This document shows, piece after piece, positions 29,034-41,571 of a stretch of 64,000 nt of DNA. The stretch comes from Psettodes erumei. Lineage: Eukaryota > Chordata > Actinopteri > Pleuronectiformes > Psettodidae. The position numbers and the translations under genes were made by a program. Every line of letters starts with the position of its first letter. The stretch's first letter is position 1. The DNA is taken from positions 2,790,001 to 2,854,000 of the forward strand of contig JAFBJZ010000772.1 of NCBI GenBank assembly GCA_016785225.1, written 5' to 3'. The notes under the pieces were generated by a model that searched no databases, was not told where the DNA came from, and saw nothing but the letters and a program-made list of their open reading frames with translations.

Positions 29034-29238
29034 TCTGAATATCAGTTGAAGACAATTCCAATACAAAGATTTCCTACAAGTCATATTTTCATTCATGCAA
29101 TTTTGAGATCCCCGGCAGATAGTGTTAATCCAGACATTTATTTTGCTCAGAGAGGAGCACCATGGAAATGATCCCTCAGAGCCTGTAATTGGTAAGGTGC
29201 TGATTCCACCTGCTCTAACAGAGTGTGGCTCTTTCTAG

Positions 29239-29411
29239 TGATGGCGAGTGATGACTTACCTATATTTGATGTACCGTTGGAGAGATGTGTCAAGATCCAG
29301 AGATCTACATTTGTTGACCTGAGCGCAGAGGTGGCCGACACCCTTCAGATGATAGGAAGTGTGGAGATGACAGAGGGCAAAATGATGCAGGCCCATGGGA
29401 CTATGACAAAG
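29239..29411 (+). pseudogene. ttc23-like exon remnant C without a splice donor
   Basis: A 57-codon open frame after the acceptor ctctttctag contains VPLERCVKIQRSTFVDLSAE and VADTLQMIGSVEMTEGK. It matches the TTC23 pattern LRESLEAKVEAFGDFSPE and VAETYRLLGGADLAQGN. At the expected exon end (after ...GTMTK) the sequence is ggaaaa where a gtaaaa donor would be needed, and the frame stops three codons later. This is the best conserved of the pieces. I could not find the following last exon of TTC23. Confidence 0.6.
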
Positions 29412-32400
29412 GGAAAAAAATAATGTAATGTCTTGGTTATCACCTGTAAATGTATATTAGATGTCGTGGACAGAGTAGTAGTTACCGTCATCATGCAGGA
29501 CATTGTGCCTGCCAAACTATTTTTAATGGTTTAATAAAAGGCCAGGAGTCAGCAGGTGTGGCCACCTAGATCAGTGACAGGGTGGGTGGCTTGTTCAAAA
29601 TACACACAAAGAGTCCCTGTCATATCGAGAGGAGCTATTTCTGCCATCTCTAAAGTTCAGTGCTATCAGAGCTGCATGCTAATCTTGGAAGGGTGCAGTG
29701 GGCAGAGCCGCCCTCCCTGGTGTAAAATATCACACAGAGTGACTTTGTGTTTCCTCAGTCTGGATGGAACCTGACAGATGGGCAGCACAACTTTGGAAAG
29801 AAAGTGGCAGTTTGCCAAGTGCTGTCAATTAAAGGGACACTGACCCCAATTAGTGAGACATGCCATTATGTCCTTTGAAACACAAGTGACTTTCTAATGT
29901 CTTTCAGACTACATGCATTGAATAAACAACAGGTTTAAGCGGATGTAATCATGCTCCTCCGCCTACAGCTATTACTGTCAATTGATTTCTTATGTGTTTT
30001 TGTTTTTCACACAGGGTGACTGCACGTTTGCCCTATGAGCTCACTCCTGCCACTCACTAAAATACACCAGTAAAGGGGGATTTCTTCACCCTAGTAATGA
30101 CATGCCTGTAAGTAAAGGGGGCTGGTTGCTATGTTGCTTTGTTATGACATCTGAGGGATCCAAGTATGACAGGGTGCATCAGGGCCCACTCTCGCTACAC
30201 CACGTCTGATTGGTAACCTTTCTAAAGTACCCTGACAACAGAGCAGATATGTCAGGGCTTTGTTTTTGGTGTCATCCTGACACCATCGTATGTTTGACTG
30301 AGGACCTTTTGTTTTTCCAAAGGAAATCTGGCTGATACAGTAGATACAGTGCATACATGCCCCTAACCCTCAAAACAAACACAGAGAACAATGGTACACA
30401 CACATAGACGCACACTTCACATTTCCCCCTTCCTCTGTGGTGCTGCTGCAAAAAAGGCCTTCCATTACATCAACCTTAGCAACAGTGAAAACATCCATGA
30501 GGCCAGATGGATCTTTTCCAGATTACGAAGTGTTTTACTTTTCCCTGGTGAAGACAGAAATGTTTTGCCCCCCCCCCTTTCCCTGATTCAACAAAGTTCT
30601 CTTTACATCTTATTATTTTTGATGATTGCAGACATGGCAGGCAGGCTTTTATCATATCTCTTGTGCAACTATGTGAATCTGAGTGTAATCATACACACGT
30701 CTTTGTGCTTAACTTTCGACTTTTCTGGATTTTGTTAAATTTGGCAATATTTTCTGATGTCATAAAGCCAAGCAGTGACTGGACCAAACTACACACAGAG
30801 TGGAAAATAACTCAAGCTGTGTCTTAAATTTGGTATCCATCCCAGATTTGCAGGTTGCTTTTTAGAGTCCTTGTAATAATTCTAGCAGATCCCTTCCCCG
30901 TTGACCCGACACTCCGAGTGGTCAGCACAGGTGTTATCTAAACCTTGGACTGCTACAGTGTTTATTTTGGGATGTTTAGTGCATTCACATGTTGCTAGGA
31001 AGTATTTTTTCCCCACCGAGTATGAGTTGAACCTCTCGTGTTCCTCTGACCACTCATATTAAATGTCTTTAATTACCTCCGCTGAGGAGGTTATGTTTAT
31101 GGTTCGCTCTGTTTGTTTGTTTGTTGGCAGGATTATGCAAAAACTAATGAATGGCATTTCACATGGCCCATGTGAGTCTGCATGTACAATGTTTGCTTCA
31201 CTTTGGGTCCTTGTTTGACTTGCTGTCCAGATCATCTCATCATCACTCACATCCCTGTGCTTCCTGTGACAGGAGGAAGTGACATCTCTCTGTGCTGCAG
31301 GAGCAGGAACAGTCCCACCTTCACCTCTTCACGTCTGACTGAAACAGTGGGCCTTGAAAGCCTCACCCAAGAGAGAGACGTACTGATCAGCCTCAGTCCC
31401 CATCCGGCAGGCTGAGTGTCCTTGGTCGTCTCACTCTACATGTCTGCTTTCAGATGGAGTTAATTCTACTGTGTTTACTGAGATGTCACAGGTGTTAATG
31501 TCTGTTAATTGTTATATTATACCAGAGGTTAATCACTGAGAATTTTGAGGTGGTTTCTGTTGCTCGCAGCTCTGAAAACAGTGAGTCTGATTCTGAGACT
31601 TGTTGTCCCCATTGGCATTTTGTTTTGGGCTCAGTTGAACTCCACATCAGTTTTCATTGGAACAAGTTTAACTGCCTCTCATAATATAAATTAGAGGGTG
31701 AGATCTCAAAAGCATTGCCTGTATCTCCAAATAAAATCTATCTGAATCTCTCAGGAGTGTTGGTGGCCTCTAGTAACTCAGGTGAGCTTCATTTCACTAA
31801 TTGTGAGTCTACTAGCACCAAATGGCTGGACCCACTTTAAAGGGGTGAATATTTATGCAATCACTTAGACACAAAGACTAATTTTGTTTGTTTTATCGAA
31901 CATCTTGTCAAAAAAGATATACTGCCCATAGTTCCATTTAAAAAAAGTAAGTGTGGAAAACATCTTAAGTGTTGTATTCACATTTTTTTAAAAGTAAAAT
32001 GTCTTATGTAACATTCTCATAGACAGAACAGAACCTGTGAAAATGTTTTGGGGTTTTTTCCCCTCTCTGGCCTCTCTATAATACTGTAAAGCTGTGTCTG
32101 TTATAAGTGAATATTTATTTGACTTGAGTTAAACCTTCATGGTGGGGAAGCCATTCATTTATTTACTGTCAGTGACACAGGACAAGCTCAGGTGTAAATG
32201 ATTAAAGTTAAAAACTTAAAAGCACATTTACAATGAGGGATTTTGAGGTAGACAAGTTCACTTCAACGGGTGCAGTGTGATGACTTTGGAAGATGGTTCC
32301 ATGCCTAGTGTGTGGCAAAAGACAGCACAAAGTATGAAAAGGCCAAGAAAGGAAAATATGAATGTCCTCTGTGCAAATGTCTCTTTGAAATGTGCTCAGC

Positions 32401-34704
32401 GCAGCTGTAAAAAATGCACCTTAAACTGCACCTATGAAGGGGAACTGTGGTTGTCGTAGAAACGCGTATGATTTGAGACGCCAAGTCATTTCTTCACCTG
32501 TGAAATAATGTAAAGTTAGCATTACACAATAAGTTAGCTTTGAAGAAAAACTCACACTCAGAATATATACCCACAATAGGTTTTAATTTTGTTAAGGTGC
32601 AAATCATTTTATCATTTTCCAAGTAAGTGCTGGGACCAATTTCAACCAAAGCAGTAATTCATGTCATTTGTTCAGTAGAAGTTATTGTCAGTAAAAGCAG
32701 TGATGGGCTGTCCATGGGGACAAACACTTTTTATGCTATGAAATGGCACATGGTAGTACACCGTATACACAGTAAATCCTTTTAAAGCCATCATTTAAGT
32801 GCACCAGTGTAATAGTGTTTTTGTCTACATAACGGCAGTCTCCAGATGGCAAAACGTATTTAAATCTACTGTATCTGGGCACTTCAATGCAACAAATATG
32901 TTTAATTGAAGGTTCATTTAATTGATTTCTAACAGTGAATGTTTTAAAAAGCATTACATTCACACTGAAAATTGTATTTCTGTATATTGTTTTAACATGA
33001 CGCAAAAAGCCGATTTGTGAGGAAATTGCTCAGTTGTTATAAAGTGTAAATTAGTACAGCTAAGAAGAAATATGTGTAAAACACGTAACCAGGCTGTAAT
33101 CATAGTGGACCATTTCGTTTGCTGCATCAGGTACATGACACAACAAACCCTATTGAACACTCAATGCAAAATCCAAAAATAGTAGCGGTTGTGAGCACAC
33201 ACTCATGTCAGAGTAAAGGTACATCTCTCAAGTCAACACTGTAATAACCAACAAATGTGGGCAAGCAAAAGGCATTAAGGAAAGACGTACATCAAAACCA
33301 GTTGTGATTATATTTTCTTTAACAACACTTTTACTGCATCCTTAATCATTTAGTTTCTGCTGCTGCTTTCCATTCTTACATATCTTACTATCTGCTTTTC
33401 CAACTGCCAAACCTTTTTCGGGAGTTCTAAATGGTATTATCCACCACTCTGAATTCCCAACTCATGGAGCAAAATGTTCATCTTTTTTAGAAATTAGAGA
33501 TGGTACTGACACATACCATGTTAAAAAAAAAATAAAATTACAATTAAACATTTTTCAAATTGAGCCTCACTTAAACCACACTTAGTTGCATATATGGCAG
33601 TTCTTTTTTCTGTTTATTCAAAACGTTTAATGTGCCATATTCACTAAAGCTAAATAATCTGCAAACACCTAACTTTTGTGAGTTACTTAACTGCCACTTT
33701 CAAGTGCCACATTTACTTGCACTACACCTTGATTTCTGCATTCAAAATTTGGGAGAATTTCATGAGACAAATTGCCATCATTTTCTTAACTTCCACTATA
33801 CTCACCTACATGCTTAAGTATATTCTGTCCACACTAGTGACTGGTACTCAAAAAAGCATTTGTTCCAGGGTGCAGTATATACTGACATCATTCCATTTGC
33901 TAGCAGTGCCCGAGACAAAAAAAAAATATGATGCACAGCACCTCATAATGCCAACTGTCATACATTGGTCTGCATTAAATGGTGACCAATTAGTAAAAAA
34001 TAGACAAATCTCAATAAAATAAAACAAAATGTGTTTGTAGATGAACTGCAATCTATGAAAAGATTATCACATACAGTACCAGCACAACATTCTTTTAGGG
34101 TTGGGTATCATTTTAAGCCTTATGGATTCCCTGTTTCAATGCCAAAACGGTAAAAAAGAAAAAAGAGGTCAAATGTTTAGATAACAAAAATATCTTTATA
34201 CTTTTAAGTGTTAACTAAGCATTCACAAAATATATAGTATTTGCTAAATACACAATGAAGACATGATGCACACACGTGCTAAGAAAATCTTAAGTAAAGA
34301 TCAGTCTCGGGCAGATGCACTCAGATCTGTATGCTTGCAGATATGCAGCCTTTGTTTGCAATAATAAAGGGTTATATTATTTAGGAACTGATAAGCAGAA
34401 TCAAAGCTAATATTTTTTTATAGGTTTTTAATTTGGAACTGAGTTTCTGTTCCTAAGATGCAGTTAGGTACACCAAGTTTTAGGTAATGCACTCTATACG
34501 CAAGTACACCAAGAGTTGTGCCAAAATTAACTTTAATATGAAATGTCTTACTATAATTTTAAAGCATGATTACAGTATCTCCAATCAGTATTAATGTTAC
34601 ACACAATGGACTGCTGCAACAGAACAACCTTTGTATGTGCACTTCAATGAGTGATACAATGGCAAGCACTAAGTTTTAAATTGCTGATTCGACTGAAAAT
34701 TTTC
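29412..34704. other. Non-coding interval between ttc23-like remnants and synm
   Basis: I see no credible exon. The right part, roughly 32-34.7 kb, is AT-rich and directly downstream of the synm stop, so some of it is likely synm 3' UTR on the - strand. One dispersed repeat lies at 31070-31190. Short open frames here (for example 30391-30738 and 33678-34022) lack codon bias and family similarity. Confidence 0.5.
31070..31190 (+). repeat. Dispersed repeat headed by an acctcc...ggaggt hairpin
   Basis: aattacctccgctgaggagg followed by ttatgtttatggttcgctct, a gtttgtttgtttgttggcag run and gattatgcaaaaactaatga is a familiar metazoan/fish dispersed repeat ('acctccgccaaggaggttatgtttt...ggattacgcaaaaactactg'). 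The first 17 bases form a small inverted repeat (acctcc and ggaggt). Confidence 0.55.
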
Positions 34705-37700
34705 TTAGTCATCTGTAGGGCTTTCAAGGTAAATCGTTGCAACTCTCTTCTCATGAGAAATCTTCACTGGGGTCTCAGAGAGTTGAGATTGCAGCTCTTG
34801 CTCTGACGATGCCTCAGAACCGCTGCCCTTGATGTCCATCTGGAACGTGAAGGACTTCTCTGATGGCCCCAGTTGGATATGTTTCTCAGTGATTTCAGAC
34901 ACAGAATCTCCCAGGGTTGTGAAGCCTCCAAACTCTTCACCATAAGCAGCATCCTCTTCTTTGGTGACTCTGAAGCTGTAGCCTCCTCCTTCCCCGCTCT
35001 GGAGGGTTTTCTCAAGCCCTATGTCAGAGGATCTGAGTGCTGCCATGATCTGCTCTTCGGACAGATCATCTCCTGCCTCCAGCAGCCCAGAATCTTCCAG
35101 AGTTTGAGAGACATTGAGCTCAGCAACTATAGTCATGGTTCCATTGTCACTTGACTGCTGCACTTTTTTGACATCCACAACCACATTCTGTGGACTTTCA
35201 TTACTCACTTTTGTGAGGAAAGCCAGCTCCTCCCTCAGGGGACCAGAAACTGAGCTTTGTAGCTTCTCTAGAGCTCCTTTCAGCTGCTCCTTTGGCTCCA
35301 AAGAGTCCTCTCTTAGGAACTCAAGGACTGACTCCTGTACTACAGGGGAGACACGAACCTCTTCTTCAATGATGCACTCTGAAAAACTCGGGTGCTCACT
35401 TGACACGAACTTGCATTCATCACTTTCCTCAACAATAACTCTTTTCTGTGGAAGATTTTCATCTTGGTAATACCTCTCATCTGACAGGTCATCTACGACC
35501 CCATAATGACCATAGGAAGTAATGCCACCACCCTCCTCTGGTTCAGAAAGGTTTTCATCTGGTGTGGAGACAAAATACTCATGAGGCTCTTGGTCATGGG
35601 AGAGATAAGAAGATTCACTCTGTCTAGAAACCTCTTCAACATGAACAGATCCACCCTGGAAAAGACCTGTTTCTGTCATAAGGGATTTCATGGCATCATC
35701 GTCAACATAACTCCTCTGAACGTGAGCATCATGAGGGACATTTTCCAGCTCCTCAATTTGAAAATATGTTGAGGAGGGCTCACAAAAAGTAGATCTGGAC
35801 TTCTGTTCAACCTCAAGCTCCTCATCACTGTGAGAATCCACTGGTTCCTCAATGATTTCCACATTGACAGACTTATTTTGCAGGTTCTCTGCTGCTTGCA
35901 GGTCACCAAGCAGATTCTTGATCATGCTTCCTGTTGCTGTGTCCTTGATTTCCTCCAGTGACACCTTCTTCCCACCCTGGCTAAGAAGGTCATGCAGAAC
36001 AGAGTCCTCAGAAACATCCAGCTCTTCCTCCACTTTAGACTCAAGCACAATCTGTGTTTTAGTTGTACCATTCTCCTGCTCAGTCTTCTCCACATGATAG
36101 CTGATCTTGGATTCTCCAGATGAGCAAACCTTAGCTTCCAAACCTGCTGGTTTTATCACTTTCTCAATGATATCCTCTACAGACACAGAGTCTAATATCT
36201 TCTTCTCACTTGGCCCTATTGTAGACTCTGTTTTCCCCTTGTCTTTTATGTCCCTGTCATCAACATTATCTATCTCCTGTTTCATCTAACAACTGCTTTT
36301 TGTTTTCCGTCTCAGTTTTCATGCCCAGGCTCATCATTTGTGGGGACACAATTCTCACTGATTTCATCACAGCAGAGGAGGACTTGATGGGACTGATTTG
36401 GTTCTCCACCTGAGAAACCTTCTTGATATTCACAGTTTTCTCCTCTGCTCTTGTTTTCTGAACACCTTGACTCGTGTGGTTTTCATTTTGGCCTGTATGT
36501 TCATGTTTGGCAGCACCAGCAGTGGTGGTGGTAGCAGGGACAGAAGTGGCATCCCGTGCTTTCATGAAGGAGATCATGTCCCTTCTGGATGCAGGACTCT
36601 GATAATGAGCTCTGCCTGCAACTGAAATAGGAATGACCCTAGAGGGACTTATGGATCCAGAGGGAGGCACGGGGGATCTCCTCAGGCTTGACGTCAGTGG
36701 CGTGTACCTGATATTCATATGTTGTCTGGTGGATGAGGTGGAAGCTCTTGGTGTGTAGGGTTGGGAAGGAATCTTGATATCTGAAGCAGATAATTAATTT
36801 GCATAAGTAATTGATGCATTAACATTTATTTAGTCAGATCTTTTGACACCTCACATCAAATCTTTAGTGATGCTCAATATATGAACATCTGAATATCTTT
36901 TCATTTATTCAGGTAGATGTTAACGTTCTTTCAATTTTCTCACATAAGTATATCAATAATAAAGTCAATACTGTTCATAGTACCTATTATTCTTTCTCTC
37001 TGATGCTGATTCACCCTCCTTTGGGCACCTTGCAGTCCCACTCTCTCACCCTCCAGGAGAGCCCTGAACAAACAAGAAACAAGAAAAAACACTTGGAGAG
37101 AGGCAAAAAGATCACTTTAAATTTGTTAGTTGTCCCTCCATTTTATTAAAATTATTTTTCACAAATGCAAAAAAAAATCAAAGACAAATACCTCACAAGA
37201 TGGTGCACATCATTCAGCTCTGCCATCTCAAAACCTTCAAACTAAACAGGCTTACAAGATGGTATAAACCCAGGACCTGGCCATATAGGGTAGTAATCAA
37301 ACATAACATAACAAGCCATTGTCATGTAATAAAGACCTTGCAGAAATGTTCTCAAACAGCTCACCCTTCCTTGGCCATGCTTCAACAAACATTCATCAGC
37401 AAAGCAAAGTCCATCAAAAAGGAACAACCTCTCCCGAAAGTGCCCTCAGAGAGACTGATCTAAAAATAACAGCTACAGCGCAGGGCTGTCCACACTTCCC
37501 AGTGAATCCCAAAGCAAAAGCTGACTCGTGACATATACAGAAACACATGCCACTGCCACGTCTTGGAGCAAACATCCTGCCTATTCCAAAAATTCAAAAC
37601 AAACCAGACATTTGCCTGAGGAGAGTCTGCCATATAGAGACACACTAGTCTTCCAAAGAACTTCCTTGGAATTGACTTATTATTAATAAAATGTTGGTAT

Positions 37701-40316
37701 AGCTCAACAACAATGCTGAAGACTGTTTAAATGTGGCCTATGTGTTAAGATGTTGATGTGATGATGTTACAAACCATAATTGGAAAAAAGTAGATATAAC
37801 ATTTTGAACATGAAATTATAAATAACTTTTCCTTCGAGGTTAGTATGCGGCCATGTGTGATCTGGCTACATTAAGAGCATGAAACCAGACAAGCCATGCT
37901 ATTACAGGACAAGAAATGCCCAATATAAATTGTCTTGCTTTACTGACTCTTAAAATAAAACACAAACAACTACATTGGAAAAAGTAGTTACAGTATGTTG
38001 TAGTACTTTTAATGATGGCAAGAGGCAAGCTACTCCTCCTCCTAAGTGTTCAGATAAGAGCATTTCGTTCCAAGACCAAAAGGAAGCAAACAACTGATTT
38101 GTTCTAATATGTTTTGGTGAAATTACTAATTAAGTTAAGTGTACTTGACGCATGGGGGGAGCTGGTTTGGACAATAATCTCTTGTTGAAAGCATGGAAAT
38201 GTCACTGCAAAAGGAGGACATACTGTATATTTGAAAACTCATTCGTTATACCCATGGTTTTCTGTGAAAATGGTGTTTTCTATCGGGGGTGATTATTTAT
38301 TTCAGACGGTTTTGACTGGACAACTGGAAAAGGGGATAAGCTCATCACCTGTAGGCAGCCACCTCCATACCCAGATCCATCTTAACCTGGAGAAGGTGTT
38401 GATGTTCTTGCATCTTCTCTTCTATGGCTTCAGCCATTGTGTTCCTTTCGTGCTCCAGCTGCTCAATAATCATCTGGAGGAGAGTAAAAAGCACAGAAAA
38501 AATGAGATGTAATGATTTTGCACATTTTTTTAATTTTACAAGTCTGTGGTCTGTCCATTGGGTATTATATTGTTTTTTAATCTATCCTGACAATTTAAAT
38601 GAAAATACTGTAAACCAGTTTAGTCTGCTTATGTCTCTAATGAAAGAACTATCTGAATGCTTCTTGATGAAATCAAGTCATTAATCTGCTGCTGTAATTT
38701 TTTGCGTGAGCTGTTTCCAGTAACACTGGACCTCCTACGACATATCGTGATTGGTTGTACATGTTAACCTGTTCTTAAACTGTGACAAATGTGTCTCTGT
38801 TACAATATTGAAGGTAGTGCTAGTGTCCAGACAGTGTTATTTGTAACTGGCTGACCTGCTTGGGGCTTCATCTTTAGGAAGATAATAAGGATTTGTCAGT
38901 CTGACAGCTAATTGGATTAAGTGGCTGGTGTAATCTAGCAGCTATAAAGTACAGGGGAGGTGGTGTCTCCTTTTAGCCTCTCAAGTTATTCAATCCTTTT
39001 TACACTAAGGTCAAATGTTGCACGCAAGCTCAAAGCTTTCAGGGGTGATTGGAACACAAATGTGTTAGGCACCATTCAATATTGGTAATGACATTAAGTA
39101 CTGAGGTAGGGAGTTCCACTAATCTTAAAGCTAACATCCAGTGCATACATACCTATTACAGGATGTCGCACATCATACTATTTCTGTTACAAATTCCAGT
39201 CTGGACTTTAGATGATATAATAATTATTTGGATAGTTATTTAGGTTTAAGAATTGGATTGATTTGAACAAAGCTGTATCTGTAGCCCCCACTCGTATCTG
39301 CAGTTGCATCAGTGCTTTTAAGGACTGTGGGTGTGGCACGGACAAGAGGGAGTTGCCGCTCCCATAGCCCAGTATGGCCCATAATGATTCTGCCTGGGCT
39401 TTTTTTTTCTGTGTATGCAGAGATCTTAAAACCCCTGGCTTCACTCGAGTCTCTTTTTAAAAGATTAATATGTGCTTTCTCTGTTCTACTCTCTCATGAC
39501 CAGCTTGTTCTCACTCACCTGATATTCGCTTAAGTCTGCGCGGAATTTTTCCTGCATGTGCATCAGTTGTTCTTCCAGACGCAGCTGCGTGTGGCTTTGC
39601 TTTTCTGCCTCTGTGCGTATTCTGTCCAACTCCGAGGCGTACAGCATCTTCTCCCGCTGCAGGTCACTCAGCCTCGCCTGGTCCGCTTTAATCGACTGCT
39701 CCATGTCTTCCACCTTCTGCTGGTACATCTCAAAGGTCTCGATCCACCCTTCGGACAGGACCCGGGCGTACTCTTGCACCTCTTCCACGGAGGCCACCGG
39801 AGGCCCGCCATAAGTTTGCGTGATGATCGGTACCACCCGTGACTCCACCTGACGCCGGACATGGTCCATCTTTTGCCTCTGTGCATCCTCTAAGCATTTA
39901 TACTCGTTCTCTAGTTGAAACAAACGCTGCTGGAGTTCGCTGTTTGTCTTGTGAGCGTGGTGCAGCTCCTTCTCGCAGCCTTTCAGCTCGCCACTGATAT
40001 CCTTGCACACCTCAGTCTGCTCGCTGCACAGAGACTGGACCATCTGCAGCTCCCGCCATAGCTTCTCCCTCTCCATCTCGGCCTGGGACTTCTCCAGTGA
40101 AAGCTGCTCCACCATCCTCCTCAGATCCCGCATCTCGGCCTTGTACTTCGTCTCCCTTTCCGCCGTCTTCCCTTGCCGGTGTTTATTTATTTCAGCAATC
40201 AAGTGGGCATTTTCCTGCTCCAGCTGCTTTGTTCTGGAGAGATACTGGGCAAGTCTGCTGTTGAGCTCCTGCAGCTGGTGTTTTTCGCTCTCAAAAGTTC
40301 TCTTGAAAGGCAACAT
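34705..40316 (-). CDS. synm: synm, synemin intermediate filament protein
   Basis: Large intermediate filament protein that co-assembles with desmin or vimentin and links filaments to adhesion sites in muscle and glia. Exons from high to low: 39519-40316, 38349-38473, 36984-37063, 34705-36780. Exon 1 starts MLPFKRTFESEKHQLQELNS with a very short head, as in human synemin, then LAQYLSRTKQLEQEN, the rod start motif. It continues as coiled coil to residue 266. Exon 2 completes the rod (IIEQLEHERNTMAEAIEEK) and the exon 2/3 junction gives VAAYRALLEGER, the helix termination motif. The last exon encodes a long acidic tail ending ATIYLESPTDD. Total is about 1025 residues against about 1565 in human. 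The tail exon is interrupted by an apparent frameshift at 36266-36288. Splice sites are canonical. Confidence 0.93.
36266..36288 (-). other. synm: Apparent one-base frameshift in the synm tail exon
   Basis: Upstream, the frame continued from the rod runs from 36780 to a TAA at 36266-36268 (ending KKQLLDETGDR). Downstream, the 526-codon frame that carries the rest of the tail is closed upstream by a TAG at 36286-36288. Both frames look coding on either side, so the change of frame must fall within about 17 bases. One extra base, or two missing, would explain it. An assembly error is as likely as a real mutation, and I see no convincing small intron. Confidence 0.8.
37064..39518 (-). other. synm: synm introns 1 and 2
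   Basis: Intron 1 spans 38474-39518 and intron 2 spans 37064-38348, split by exon 2. Ends are canonical. No other feature recognised. Confidence 0.85.
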
Positions 40317-41571
40317 AATGGCATTAAACGATTAAAAGCGAAGTTAAAAATGCCAAGTTTTAAAAATTTTACAAGCAGACTGACAGCCCCAGTGTCATAC
40401 GTGTGCGTCTGTAGGCACAACTGTGATGTAACTTGCGATCAGTGCCCTTTGACAAGTGCAGCAGCAGGAGGAGGAGGGCGTGTCCTGCCTCACAGGATCG
40501 TCCCAGTGCGTCCATGCCCCTGGCAGATGTTATGCTGCCTTTAGGTGCTGTCTGAAATATCATATTCCAATAACGAAAGATCTTGTATCGTAACAAAACT
40601 GAGAGACTGTGAACTAAAAATTAAAACAAGGTGCTAAAATTAGTGTAGTATACCATTCTCATCAAATAATTTAAATAAAATCGAAGAGTCTATGTAGTTG
40701 CTATTTTTTTAACTGAAATTGTATTTAAATATAGCTACTGCCCCTTTTATCTATAGCTACAATAGTCCTTTTTCCCTGTAGTGATTTAATAGAGAATGAA
40801 ATAGCACACCTAATACAATTTTATTCCTCTTATATCTGAGTAGAGTGGCTGAGCATTGTAAAAAAAAAAAAAAGTAACGGACCATTTTCTTTACTGCTGT
40901 AAGCCTGTTTAGTACAGTCTTAATTAATTGCATCCATATTATGCATTATACTTCAAACTCATACTTTATTTTCCATTACATTTGCCTTACAGATGATTGA
41001 CTTACTTTGCCAGTGTATTGATATATCAGTTGGGATAAATAAATATAAAACATAACACTACTCTGCTAATACAGTAATAATTATTTACACTTTGAGTATA
41101 TTTCACTCTTACGTAATTAGCATGCTATATGTAGGAATCATTCATTATAATGGTGTAGCCTACATTAGGGTATTGCTATTCTCACTTAAATAAAGGATCT
41201 CAAAGAAAATACTTGCTTTATTAATCAAAACCTCCTGAAGAAAACTTTGCTACATTGTAATTTATTACTTCTTTTAAAAATAAACGGACCGAAAAAACAT
41301 TAATCTTGCTTTGTTTTATGCCACAGCTGACGACTCGCACCAATGTTTACGCTACAGTTTTGTCTCATCGTCAGACAATTTTAATGTGCGAATTTACCGT
41401 AGGCAAGTGAAGGCATCAGTCACTCATGGGTCTTCCTTCCGTATTTATTTGACGAGGAATACTTCCCCCAAGCGGTTACAAAGTGAAATGCAGGAGCTGA
41501 AAAAATCCGCCTTGTTTTTCAGTGTCCAGATATAAAGTGCGTAACAACAATCTTTCATTGCTGACTGCGTT
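40317..41571. promoter_or_regulatory. Shared upstream region of synm (-) and pgpep1l (+)
   Basis: The start codons of synm and pgpep1l face away from each other across about 1.25 kb, so promoters for both must lie here or reach into it. The synm-proximal 200 bp is the more GC-rich part and contains gggcgtgtcc, a KLF/Sp-like sequence, around 40477-40486. The centre is AT-rich, with a poly-A run near 40859. I see no TATA box at a convincing distance from either start. Transcription start sites cannot be placed from the sequence. Confidence 0.5.

Noticed and set aside
35114..35470. Several Ser-rich + strand frames opposite synm
   Set aside because: They are complements of the Glu/Ser-rich synemin tail, with no independent support.
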